From Clostridium sp. BJN0001 (lineage in GTDB: Bacteria; Bacillota; Clostridia; Clostridiales; Clostridiaceae), in NCBI RefSeq assembly GCF_022869825.1, contig NZ_CP094971.1, positions 1,427,501-1,491,500 of the forward strand: a stretch of 64,000 nucleotides of DNA, given 5' to 3'. Both the position numbers and the translations under genes were made by a program. Under the pieces are notes generated by a model that did not search any database, was not told where the DNA came from, and saw only the letters and a program-made list of their open reading frames with translations. Shown here piece by piece: positions 7,148 to 16,200 of this stretch (within the stretch, counting starts at the first letter, position 1; the number at the start of each line of letters is the position of its first letter).

Positions 7148-8113
7148 GTGGGTCGTGCAGAACTTTTTTATTATCATTTGTATTTTGAAAATTTACTTTT
7201 AAAATCATATGGCAATATGTTTCAAGAACATTTCTATAATGTAATGAATTTTTACAATCCAAACTTCACAAAAATAGAAATCCAAGGTGCAGTTGGAGAT
7301 AGAGGTTGTGATGGATATTTACGTACTGAAGGAATTTTTTATCAAGTATATGGTCCTAAAGAAACTGTAACTACAGATTCTAATATACAAAAGTATGTAA
7401 TAAATAAAGCTGAGGGTGATTTTATAAAATTGCGTGATAATATAAACAATGGATATTGGGAACCTATCAAACAATATACATTTGTATTAAATAATTACAG
7501 AGGTATATTCCCTGATTTATCTGAAAAATTAAAGGAACTTAATGTTAAATATTCACCAATTAAGTTTGATATTATGGATAGAATAAGTTTAATTAATATA
7601 TTTGATTCTCTCAATGAAACTCAAAAAATAAGTATATGTAATTGTCTTGCTCCAGAAATAAATATTGGAATAATCAACAATACTATCATAGGAGAAATAA
7701 TATCATATTTAACCAATAACGTTCGACCTAAAGAAAATAATAACAAGCTTATTGCTCCTGATTTTAATAAAAAATTAAAATGGAATAATTTAAGTGCTTA
7801 TAATTCTAATGCTTTAACTATGGCAAACTACTCTGTCAATAAATTGGATACATATTTAAAGACATATAGAGGGAATAATATATCCGAAGAACTGTGTTCA
7901 ATCTATAGTGATTTATATAAAGATGCAAAACAGCAATTTCCTAATGATTCTAATGCTCAATTTAATTATATTCTTAACAACTCTTACAAAAATGATAATT
8001 TATCTCCAGCCAATGACTTTTTATATACAACCAATACATATATTATAATGTCTAAATTTTTTGAATCATGTGATATTTTTGAGGAACCACAAGAAAATAA
8101 GGAACAAGTATAA
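7148..8113 (+). CDS. Probable ABC-3C effector: restriction-endonuclease-like protein
   Basis: 321 residues. The N-terminal third has the pattern IEIQGAVGDRGCDGYL followed about ten residues later by FYQVYGP. This resembles the PD-(D/E)xK-like nuclease core (acidic residue, then QxY) found in effector subunits of ABC three-component (ABC-3C) conflict systems. The C-terminal part has no recognised motif. The GTG at 7148 is preceded by GGGGGG nine bases upstream. It is convergent with, and 10 bases from, a DUF2326-type ATPase gene whose upstream neighbour is a small middle-component-like gene; the three together match an ABC-3C module. Nuclease activity is inference from the motif. Confidence 0.65.
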   Translation: MGRAELFYYHLYFENLLLKSYGNMFQEHFYNVMNFYNPNFTKIEIQGAVGDRGCDGYLRTEGIFYQVYGPKETVTTDSNIQKYVINKAEGDFIKLRDNINNGYWEPIKQYTFVLNNYRGIFPDLSEKLKELNVKYSPIKFDIMDRISLINIFDSLNETQKISICNCLAPEINIGIINNTIIGEIISYLTNNVRPKENNNKLIAPDFNKKLKWNNLSAYNSNALTMANYSVNKLDTYLKTYRGNNISEELCSIYSDLYKDAKQQFPNDSNAQFNYILNNSYKNDNLSPANDFLYTTNTYIIMSKFFESCDIFEEPQENKEQV

Positions 8114-8123
8114 ACTCTGTTCC

Positions 8124-9845
8124 TTATTTGAAATCTATTCCTAATAATTTATTTTGGGGATAATCATCACATAAATTTGCAACAATTCTTTTTTTTAAAT
8201 GATTTGCGAATGCAGTATCATTTTCTAAGTTAGATATTTTTACTACATTTTCAAACATATCATAATTTATATTTAAAATATATTGAACCTTACTTTTTTT
8301 ACAAATCTTAAGCGCTAATTTTAGCATATTATATACTTGACGTGGATCTGTTTCTGTAAATATACTGTTGTCATGATAAATAAATTCTATATCATGATTA
8401 TTTTTCAAAAATAAATAGAGCATATCTATACAAAATGTTTTTACATTATTAATGCCAGCTGAATTTTCACCTTCAATTTCTGGTTCAATATCAAATCTTA
8501 TTTTATTTTCTCTAGTATTATTAGTTACCTTAATTCCAGATACCCTATATTCATCTTTGTATATTGAATCTACATACTCTTTAAAAATATTTGATATAAT
8601 TTCATCTCTTTTATAATCAATCAAATACTCTGTTGCTGTTAAATCTTCATCAGCCATTGATTTTTTTATGGTATTTACTTTTATATCTATTTCTGACAAT
8701 ATATTATCATATTCTTTAATTTTATACAGTCTTAATTCCATATCTGATAATTTACTTCTTAACGTATCGTATTCATCAAGAGTTCCTTTATCTTTTAAAT
8801 ATTCAATATTACAATTAATTTTGTTGCTTGCTATATTTAATTCATTTTTTAATATATTTATATGTGATTTTAATTTTTCTCTATCTTCTTTTAACCTTAT
8901 CTTCCTGTTTTTTAAAAGTTTTTCATGAAACTCCGATACTTGTTCGATTGTTTTTTTTATTTGAGAATTTAAAATCACTTTAGCTTCTTCATATAAATTA
9001 AAAACTTGTTCTGCTGAAATATCTATTTTAGTATTTAGGCTTTCATCTATTTCTCCTATCAAATTTTTATTTAATTGTATTTCATTTATAATATCATTTT
9101 TTTTATACTTAAACTTCTCTAATTCTGTTTTTATATTATTATATTCTTCAGAAATTTGAAATGATTTTAATTTTAATTTTAATGTATCTATTTCTTTAGT
9201 TAAAGATTTTATATTTACTCCTATATCAGTTCCTTTAATAATTTCCTTAATATCTTCATTATTTTTTATAATTTTTTTATTCGAGTTTAATTCATTTATT
9301 TTATTTTTAAGTTCAGTCTTTTTTTTAATTAAATCTGTATTTATACCTAACAATAAAGAATTGCAAATTAATGCTGTTTCTTGTTGTTCTTTATCTTTAC
9401 AAATATTCCATGACAAATATCCTTTCTTAGGGATTCTCAAAAATCTTGAAATTAAATTTCTAAATGATAACAAATTACTTTCTGTTTTTATATTAAAGAA
9501 AAGTTTTCCCATATATTTATTGAAATCTTTCACCTTTTCTTCTTCATGATCCAAAAAAACATAATTTTTATTATTTACATTTCTTTGAATTGTATGTCTA
9601 TTCTTATTACTAGTAAAGTCTAAATAAAATTCCCATCCCTTAAGTTTTGATATATTATCTTTAGAATTTATTGATGATCCTAAACAAAAATCTATAATTT
9701 TAAGTGATAAAGTTTTTCCAACCCCATTAACTGACTTTCCAAGTTCACTGGTAGTTTTTTTACCTAAAATAATATTTATGTCATTAGGTAGAAATTCAAT
9801 ATTATTAAATGATTCCTTATTTGAATATAATTTATTCAGATACAT
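8124..9845 (-). CDS. ABC-3C system SMC/Rad50-like ATPase (DUF2326-type)
   Basis: 573 residues. Walker A (GKSVNGVGKT) lies near residues 36-45. A long coiled coil follows (about 170-390, with many K/E/L heptads), and a C-terminal half with DIEPEIEGENSAGINNVKTFCIDMLYL and FIYHDNSIF matches the DUF2326 family as I recall it. The start at 9845 (MYLNKLYSN) is chosen because GGGGGA precedes it. It overlaps the end of the upstream middle-component gene by 14 bases. In ABC-3C systems such ATPases sense invading nucleic acid or a host disturbance and license the effector. Confidence 0.78.
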   Translation of the reverse strand: MYLNKLYSNKESFNNIEFLPNDINIILGKKTTSELGKSVNGVGKTLSLKIIDFCLGSSINSKDNISKLKGWEFYLDFTSNKNRHTIQRNVNNKNYVFLDHEEEKVKDFNKYMGKLFFNIKTESNLLSFRNLISRFLRIPKKGYLSWNICKDKEQQETALICNSLLLGINTDLIKKKTELKNKINELNSNKKIIKNNEDIKEIIKGTDIGVNIKSLTKEIDTLKLKLKSFQISEEYNNIKTELEKFKYKKNDIINEIQLNKNLIGEIDESLNTKIDISAEQVFNLYEEAKVILNSQIKKTIEQVSEFHEKLLKNRKIRLKEDREKLKSHINILKNELNIASNKINCNIEYLKDKGTLDEYDTLRSKLSDMELRLYKIKEYDNILSEIDIKVNTIKKSMADEDLTATEYLIDYKRDEIISNIFKEYVDSIYKDEYRVSGIKVTNNTRENKIRFDIEPEIEGENSAGINNVKTFCIDMLYLFLKNNHDIEFIYHDNSIFTETDPRQVYNMLKLALKICKKSKVQYILNINYDMFENVVKISNLENDTAFANHLKKRIVANLCDDYPQNKLLGIDFK

Positions 9846-10083
9846 TATAAATTTCCCCCTTATCATTAATTTCTACTATTCCCATACAATATAATAATTC
9901 TAATGTAAGTATTATATCATCAATCGAATGATATTCTGTTAGCAACTTAGTTTCCACGAATTCTTCATTGAATTTTTTCAAAATATCGTCCAAAATTATT
10001 GGTTTATTAAGTAGCTTAACTAAAAAAGCTCCCAATCCAATATATGATTCAGATAAAGATATATGTTTAGATGGCAAAATCAT
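9832..10083 (-). CDS. ABC-3C middle component-like small protein
   Basis: 83 residues from an ATG at 10083 preceded by GGAGTA. The longer in-frame start would add a hydrophobic leader without a ribosome binding site. The sequence (ILPSKHISLSESYIGLGAFLVKLL ... LTLELLYCMGIVEINDKGEIY) is a small winged-helix-like protein and matches my memory of the ABC-3C middle component. Its 3' end overlaps the ATPase start, indicating coupled translation and a fixed protein ratio. The subtype number (possibly MC6) is unverified. Confidence 0.68.
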   Translation of the reverse strand: MILPSKHISLSESYIGLGAFLVKLLNKPIILDDILKKFNEEFVETKLLTEYHSIDDIILTLELLYCMGIVEINDKGEIYNVSE

Positions 10084-10154
10084 AATTTTAATACTCCTTC
10101 CATTAAAATTATTACATATTATGAATATATAATACCATAAACAATATGCTGAAT

Positions 10155-10183
10155 AAAATAGCATTTATTCAATGCATGTACAA
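10155..10183 (-). promoter_or_regulatory. Promoter of the ABC-3C ATPase operon
   Basis: On the minus strand, TTGTAC (10178-10183) and TATTTT (10155-10160) are separated by 17 bases, with TGC just before the -10 (extended -10). The -35 overlaps the edge of the 34-bp palindrome at 10181-10214. The distance to the ATG at 10083 is about 65 bases. Confidence 0.5.
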
Positions 10184-10214
10184 TACATATTGAACGTACG
10201 TTCGATATGTATTG
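10181..10214. promoter_or_regulatory. 34-bp palindrome centred on a LexA-type box
   Basis: An almost perfect palindrome with outer arms CAATACATAT and ATATGTATTG and centre GAACGTACGTTC (10192-10203). The centre fits the Gram-positive LexA (DinR) pattern GAAC-N4-GTTC. It overlaps the -35 region of the ATPase operon. It could bind LexA, another dimeric repressor through the longer arms, or both. Confidence 0.6.
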
Positions 10215-10338
10215 TAATTATACCATAATTTCTATGATAGTGATAAATAAAAAAATAAAATAGTATTATTTGATAGACTGAATTATTTAACAAATCTAAA
10301 AAATCAATACTATGGTGCTAATCAATCTATTTTATTGT

Positions 10339-10367
10339 AAAAGGTGTTCATTGAGAACACCTTTTTT
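10339..10367 (+). terminator. Rho-independent terminator-like hairpin
   Basis: AAAAGGTGTTC and GAACACCTTTT form an 11-bp stem with a five-base loop and continue into a T-run. No rightward gene directly precedes it. The 10215-10338 stretch before it holds no convincing gene, only an ATAGTATT / AATACTAT inverted repeat. It uses the same stem core as the terminator at 7099, so it may insulate the ImmA-like gene or mark a lost gene. Confidence 0.6.
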
Positions 10368-10399
10368 ATCACTTCAATTTCTTTACAAATATAATTTTA

Positions 10400-10428
10400 G
10401 AACATATGTTCGTATTTTGTGATATAAT
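10400..10428 (+). promoter_or_regulatory. LexA box and extended -10 promoter of the ImmA-like gene
   Basis: GAACATATGTTC at 10400-10411 is a perfect match to the Gram-positive LexA box. Twelve bases downstream is TGATATAAT (extended -10, TATAAT at 10423-10428), so the box covers the -35 region. The gene starts at 10460. This layout predicts LexA repression and induction by DNA damage. Confidence 0.72.
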
Positions 10429-10459
10429 TATCTCATAAAATTCTATGGGGTGATTAATA

Positions 10460-10960
10460 ATGAAAACTATTTATAATTTATTTAGCTTAATGAATTCTGA
10501 AAAAATAATGTTCTATGATTCTGTAAACTTGCAATCTATAGGTTCACTAGGCATATACTTTTCTACGCCTCCAAATCTATCTGTAATTGCACTTGATAAC
10601 TCTCTCCTATCTAGTAGCCCAGTATATTTATCTGTTTTATCAGAAGAAGTAGGCCATCATTTTACTACTTTTTCTAATCTCATAAGGCCTTCTAAAAGCT
10701 ATCTTGATAAAATCTATAAAAGTAAAGATGAACATAAAGCTAAAAGATGGGCAGCAAACTATTTAATCAGTGATTCAGACTTTGTACAAGCTCTTAATAG
10801 TTGCATAATTTCAATTCCTGAAATGGCTGAATACTTTAATGTAACCGAAGAAATAATAAAATACAAAATTTCCTCCATTGTTACTAATGAAATATTATAT
10901 TCAAAAATAAGAAAAAACTTTATAAAAAGAGATATACCCTATCTTTCATGTGCTATTTAG
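10460..10960 (+). CDS. ImmA/IrrE-like metallopeptidase (probable antirepressor)
   Basis: 166 residues. The core LSEEVGHHFTTF near residues 57-68 matches the zinc-peptidase helix of phage ImmA-like proteins, although the first residue of the usual HExxH is Glu here. KAKRWAANYLISDSDFVQAL downstream also fits the family. Such proteins cleave XRE repressors during induction of mobile elements, and the repressor at 6450 lacks its own cleavage domain. The start at 10460 follows GGGGTGA. A LexA box overlaps its promoter, giving a plausible damage-to-induction path. It lacks the fused N-terminal helix-turn-helix of some family members. Activity is inferred. Confidence 0.72.
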   Translation: MKTIYNLFSLMNSEKIMFYDSVNLQSIGSLGIYFSTPPNLSVIALDNSLLSSSPVYLSVLSEEVGHHFTTFSNLIRPSKSYLDKIYKSKDEHKAKRWAANYLISDSDFVQALNSCIISIPEMAEYFNVTEEIIKYKISSIVTNEILYSKIRKNFIKRDIPYLSCAI

Positions 10961-11061
10961 TATTATTTATACATATTATTAATTAAAATACGTATAAATG
11001 TTCACTTAACTTAATTATTTTATGAAGTATGATTAAACTATATGTATTGGAGGAAATATAA

Positions 11062-12753
11062 TTGAAAACCATAGCAATTTATTCAAGAAAAAGTAAATTC
11101 ACCGAAGAAGGTGAATCAATAGAAAACCAAATTAATATGTGCATTAATTATGCAAAAAATATTCTTTGTATAACTGATTATGAGATCTTTCAAGATGAAG
11201 GTTTTTCAGGGGGAAATATAAACAGGCCACAATTTAAAAAAATGATGAAACAGATAAAAGCGAAAAAATTTTCACATTTAATTTGTTATAGATTAGATCG
11301 TATATCTCGTAATGTTGCCGATTTTACAAATACTCTTCAGATTCTTATAAAGAATGATGTATCCTTTGTAAGTATTAAAGAACAGTTTGACACTTCTACT
11401 GCAATGGGAAGAGCTATGATGAATATTTCTGCAACATTTGCACAATTAGAGCGTGAAACTATTGCAGAACGTATTAAAGATAATTTAAGAGAATTATCTA
11501 AAACAGGCAGATGGCTAGGTGGGCCTGCTCCACTTGGCTATGAATCTATTACGGTTGAAAATACAGATGGAAAAGGCAAAAGCAGAAAGAAACATATACT
11601 CAAGATAAATGATACTGAAATAAAAATTGTAAAATTAGTTTTCGAACTTTTTATTAAATATAAGAGTTTTCAACACGTTAGTCGTGCATTAGAAAGCAAA
11701 GGTATTTATAGCAGAAAAGGTAGTGTATTTTCTCGTGAGCTTGTAAAACAAATGATAAATAATCCAGTATATGTAGTTGCTGATAAAAAAATTCTAGCCT
11801 ATTTAAAAGATAAAGGCTGCGAAATATATAAAGAAGATTCAATAAATAATTTTAATGGAATTATGCCATATAATAGACGTAATAAAAAAGGATGTTTCAA
11901 TAAAATAAACGAATGGATTATTTCAATAGGTGAACATCCAGGAATAATTTTTTCAGATATATGGATAGAGTGCCAAAATATAAGCTCCCAAATAAAGTTA
12001 AAGGCTTCAAATAGACAATATACAAGTACTGATGCATTATTAAGTGGTTTAGTTATTTGTGCTCATTGTGGCTCTTCTATGGCTCCACGAAACCAAATAT
12101 ATAAATCTACTGATAATACTAAAAGTCTATATAGATACTATACTTGCAACTTAAAAAGTAAAGCTAGCAAAAGATGTGATAATACTGCTCTTAATGCATA
12201 TAAAGCTGAAGATTTTGTTGTTAAACGCATTAAGCTTACAACTGAAGACGATATATTGAAATTATATTTAAACAATAAAGAAAGAACCCATATAAAGATA
12301 AATAATAAAGAATCAATAAAAAAGCTTAATTCTGACATTGAACTAAATAAAAAATCAATAAGCAATTTGGTAAGAAAAGTATCTTTCTTAGATGATAATG
12401 ATCCTCTAAATAAAACTTACCAGGAAGAAATTCGAACTATTCTTGAAGAAAATAAAAAATTAGAGAATCAAATTATAACTTTAAATAATGAAAATGAAAA
12501 GATAAAGGAATTACATGAAAGTCTAGATCAGATTATTGAGCTATATGCTAATTTTAAAAAGTTTTATGATGTTGTAGAAAATTTTGATGATAAAAAACGT
12601 CTTATAAGAAGTGTAGTAAAATTTGTAGTTTGGGACAGCTCTACTAAGACTTTAGATGTTGTACCAATAGGCTCTTCACTTGAGAGAACAGACTTTAATA
12701 ATTCTTTTGCAAATAAGTCAACTGAGCAGAAGAGATGGCACATGTCGAAATAA
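11062..12753 (+). CDS. Large serine recombinase (integrase/excisionase) of the cotJC element
   Basis: 563 residues. The resolvase-type catalytic domain covers about 1-155, with nucleophile Ser11 in YSRKS and later motifs YRLDRISRN and LERETIAERI. The recombinase domain follows (about 160-300), then a zinc ribbon beginning with CAHC at 333-336 and ending with CNLKSKASKRC, and a long coiled coil (about 405-510) that controls directionality in this class. The TTG start has GGAGG 8 bases upstream. The last six codons lie in cotJC-derived sequence, so the gene runs through its own attachment site. It resembles the recombinases of skin-type and SP-beta-type elements in position and size. A weak SigE-like pair (ACATATT at 10971, CGTATAAAT at 10991) lies upstream but is unproven. 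Confidence 0.93.
   Translation: MKTIAIYSRKSKFTEEGESIENQINMCINYAKNILCITDYEIFQDEGFSGGNINRPQFKKMMKQIKAKKFSHLICYRLDRISRNVADFTNTLQILIKNDVSFVSIKEQFDTSTAMGRAMMNISATFAQLERETIAERIKDNLRELSKTGRWLGGPAPLGYESITVENTDGKGKSRKKHILKINDTEIKIVKLVFELFIKYKSFQHVSRALESKGIYSRKGSVFSRELVKQMINNPVYVVADKKILAYLKDKGCEIYKEDSINNFNGIMPYNRRNKKGCFNKINEWIISIGEHPGIIFSDIWIECQNISSQIKLKASNRQYTSTDALLSGLVICAHCGSSMAPRNQIYKSTDNTKSLYRYYTCNLKSKASKRCDNTALNAYKAEDFVVKRIKLTTEDDILKLYLNNKERTHIKINNKESIKKLNSDIELNKKSISNLVRKVSFLDDNDPLNKTYQEEIRTILEENKKLENQIITLNNENEKIKELHESLDQIIELYANFKKFYDVVENFDDKKRLIRSVVKFVVWDSSTKTLDVVPIGSSLERTDFNNSFANKSTEQKRWHMSK
12723..12740. other. Right attachment-site junction (attR) inside cotJC
   Basis: The cotJC reading frame is continuous from GAA GAG ATG GCA CAT (12729 onward, residues EEMAH) to the stop at 13103, but just upstream the frame meets TGA at 12723-12725. 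The junction therefore falls within the codons for the conserved metal-binding EExxHxE segment. The crossover is most likely within 12728-12736. The exact core needs the left junction, which is outside the window. Confidence 0.65.
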
Positions 12754-13103
12754 TTGCAACAATGGCATTTCAAATAATGCAGAATGCATCTCCAAAAGAA
12801 CTTGAAGATGCAGGACTTGGAACACATTATGTAGACCATGGAAATGCTGTCTTCCCATGTAGTGGAAGTGGAGTTAATTTTACAACTGATTATATTCAGA
12901 CAAAAGGTGAACCTATAGCTGATCTTACTGAAGACATGGCTGCAGAACAAAAAGCCAGAGTTACGTATGAACATCTAATTAGTCTTACTGATGAACATGA
13001 TATAAAAGATATATTAAAGTTCTTAAGAGCAAGAGAAATTGTTCATTTTCAAAGATTTGGCGAAGCTCTTCAAAATGTAGAAGATAATTTTTGTGATAAT
13101 TAA
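12735..13103 (+). pseudogene. cotJC: 3' part of cotJC (spore-coat manganese-catalase family), interrupted by the element
   Basis: The 122 residues from MAHVEIIATMAFQIMQ through VHFQRFGEAL match the C-terminal two thirds of CotJC, a manganese-catalase-like protein of the spore coat. Including the two preceding in-frame codons gives EEMAHVE, which holds di-manganese ligands. The N-terminal part of a full-length CotJC (about 190 residues) is missing; the recombinase and element DNA occupy its place. The remaining frame is intact and without decay, which suggests the gene is still used after excision. There is no own ribosome binding site for the internal ATG, so expression in the integrated state is unlikely. 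A terminator follows at 13116-13144. Confidence 0.88.
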
Positions 13104-13115
13104 ATTATTATAAAA

Positions 13116-13144
13116 AAGCTGCATTCCAAAACGGTATGCAGCTT
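13116..13144 (+). terminator. Terminator after cotJC
   Basis: AAGCTGCAT and ATGCAGCTT form a 9-bp stem. The 3' side is only moderately T-rich, while the leftward flank is a clear T-run (read from the minus strand). It may therefore also serve the leftward Wadjet operon. The remaining 13145-13280 holds nothing I can assign. Confidence 0.65.
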
Positions 13145-13280
13145 AAAATTTATAAAATTAAGAATATAAAATAGTTCTTATAAACTTCGTAAGAAGCTAA
13201 TTAATTTTTTAAAGCTTAATCTAATCATCTCAAAAAAATACCATTAACACGAAGTATCTATTTCTTACCATCTACTTTAT

Positions 13281-16200
13281 CTAGAATAGTTTAGTTTGCT
13301 CTTCTATTTTAAATCTTGCTGCTACAATTACTTCTTTTTCTTCTTCTCCCTTTATATGTTCACTTTTTAAAATTTTTATACCACTCTTAAGTTTTGATGG
13401 TATAAGATTGAATACATAGATATTATCAAATCTATTATATATAGAATCTCCGCCAAGTCCAGTTAAACACACAAGCTGGGTATTACTTTTTTTTGCAATA
13501 TCTATAAGCGGCTTTAGCAAATGGGCTGAACTTGTTTGAGCAAAAGGATTATCCATTATTAGAACTTTTCCACTTTCTTTTCTAGTAAAAATATCCGTTT
13601 CATTTTTTCTCATATATGATAATAAGCTTGAAAGTATTACAAATGCTGAAAGGAATCCTTCTCCCCCTGAATTTTTTGAAACTTCATCCCAAGTGATTTG
13701 TCTTTGCTTATCTTCCTCAATTTTATAGAGCTTGATGTTTACGCTTCCAATACCAACCACTTCGTCATATAATTTATAAATGTTAATTTTATTACTAATT
13801 ATATCTTCTATATCTTCATTTTTTTCTAAAACTTCTAAAGCTTGATTTCTTATACTATCAATGTATTCCTTCAATCTAGCTTTATAAAGCTCTTTATTTT
13901 CTTCCCATGAATCAACGCTTATACTCAGCATTTTTAATCTTTTGCTTCCAATATTTATAGATGAATTATCATCTATCTTTTCTATATTTTTATGAACATC
14001 TCGTATATACTCTAACAAGCTATCTAATATTCTGCCTTCTTCCTTTTGAATAAGTTCAATATCTACCATCAATTTTTCTATAATACGCTTATAAGAATTT
14101 ACAACAATATTTAACTGTTCCTTAAACTCCACTGGACTGCTTACTAAACTTTTAAGAGTTTGAATTGGATTTTTAAAAAGAGCTTCCTTTTTAAATTCAT
14201 CTTTTATTTGAATATCCACAACTAAGTTTGTAAGATTCTTTTCTTTTATAATCTCACTATCGCTAATATTTCTTAAATTTCTTTTTAACTTTCCAATATA
14301 TTCATCTAACTCATTAAAATCTATAGCTATATCTACACTTTCCGTTATAACAAAATCATTAAACTCACTTAAATTAGTTAAGTTGTTTTCAATTCGTAAT
14401 TTTAATTTATTAATTTTATCTTTTTTATCACCAGTTTCTTTAATTTCTATTTGTAGTTTTTCTATATCCTTTTTAAAATTCTTAGAAATTAATAGCTCCT
14501 TTTCTTTCGGTTCTTCTTTATCAAATCGTTCTTTAAGTTTTCTGTACAAATCTTCTAATTTACTTTTAGCAACTGCTAATGCTTCATTGGATTTATTACG
14601 TTGTTCTTTTAAATTTTCATAATTCTTTTCTTCTTTTTTAATTTCATCTTTATTTTCAAGTTCTTTATGTATATCATAAGTTTCATTGATATATTGGATT
14701 TCTTTTATTTCATACTTATCTGCCTTAATATTAAGTTCATTTTCGACTTCATTGAATTTTTTAGAAAGTTCTTGTATTTTTCTTTTAAGTTCTTTTTCTG
14801 AACTTGTTATATCTTTTGTAAGAGCATTATATTCAGATATTAAATCTTCTTTATCCTTTTTTATTAGCTCTCCTTCTCTATAAATATTAAAATTTGAAAT
14901 TTTTTTCAGTATTTCTATTTCTGTAGACTCGTAAAATCTAATTGAATCAATGCACCTTGTTATTTTTAATTGTATTTCACTATTTCTTTTTTCATCTTTA
15001 TCTATTTTTAATGTTATTACCTTTAATCTTTCTAAAGTCACCTGCAATGATAATTTATTTTTTTTATATTTTTCATAATCTTCCTTTAATTCTTTAAAAG
15101 CTTTTGACTTATCTATATTGTCTTGTATACTTTTATCTAAAATTTTTAACTTTTTCTCATATTGCTTTATATTTTCCTTAGTTTCTGCGATTTCCTTTTC
15201 TAACTCAATTTCTATTTTCCTTAGTGAAGAAATTTCGTTAGAAAATAACTTAATTTTTTCTTCTAAATCTTTATATATTTTAGATGTTAAAGATGAATAC
15301 TTTATAAAATTTCTTTTTTCTTCGTAGAATTTGATGTTTTCTTTCTTTTCGTTTACTTTTTCCTCTAATTCCTTGGTTTCTTTTTCTTTGTCTTCTATCA
15401 ACTTTAAAAGTTCTTTTTCATTTAAAAGTTTATTATTAAAAGATACAAAAAATTTAACTATATCCAAATCAACAATTTTCTGCTTTATATTATTAAAATT
15501 ATCTTCTAAATTTTTTCTATTAATTATTGATATGGGAAAAGATGTGAATATGTCTAACGATTCTTTTTCTAAAATTTCTATTTCCTTAGAATCCATAATT
15601 AAAGAATATGGAATAAACGGATTGTTTTTGATGAATTTCTCATTATCTTCTAGTAAACATCCATTTTTCTTAAGCCACTCCATTCCATAAGTTATATTAA
15701 TGTCTTTTTCTCTAAGTTTTCTTTCTATGTCTTTAGGTAAATCTAAAACCTTTCCTGTTTTTAATTTTTCGAGTTCATAAGTTTTATCATCAAAAATTTT
15801 TGTAAGTTTTAATTTTTCCTCTTTTATTAAATTTATCTTTCTATCAAAAGCATTAATTATGCTTTCTGATTCCAAAACCTTGCTTTCTTCAAAATCTATA
15901 TATTTAATTATTTCTTTTCGCTTTTCTATTTCTGCTTCAGCTTTTTTTAGCTCTTCTTCTTTGTTTTTTAAGTTGTTTTTGATTTCTGAAATTTTTTCAA
16001 AATTTCTTAGCTTTTGACTTTCCTTTGTTTTTAAATTTTCTTCTTCACTTAATATATTTTCTCCTATACTTTTTCTTTCTTTATTTAAATTAATATCTTC
16101 CTCATTAAGTTTTTTATGAATTAATAATAAATTCTGATCATCAAAATATCCTGAAATATTTCTAAACAAACTTTCTTTATACTTTTCATTAAATCTTTTT

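Noticed and set aside
10260..10330. Retron or structured RNA in the ATAGTATT/AATACTAT inverted repeat region
   Set aside because: No reverse transcriptase is nearby and the pairing is short and AT-rich.
12564..12974. Leftward 136-residue frame across the recombinase/cotJC junction
   Set aside because: It lies opposite two clear rightward coding sequences, has no ribosome binding site and shows no family resemblance; it is a shadow frame.
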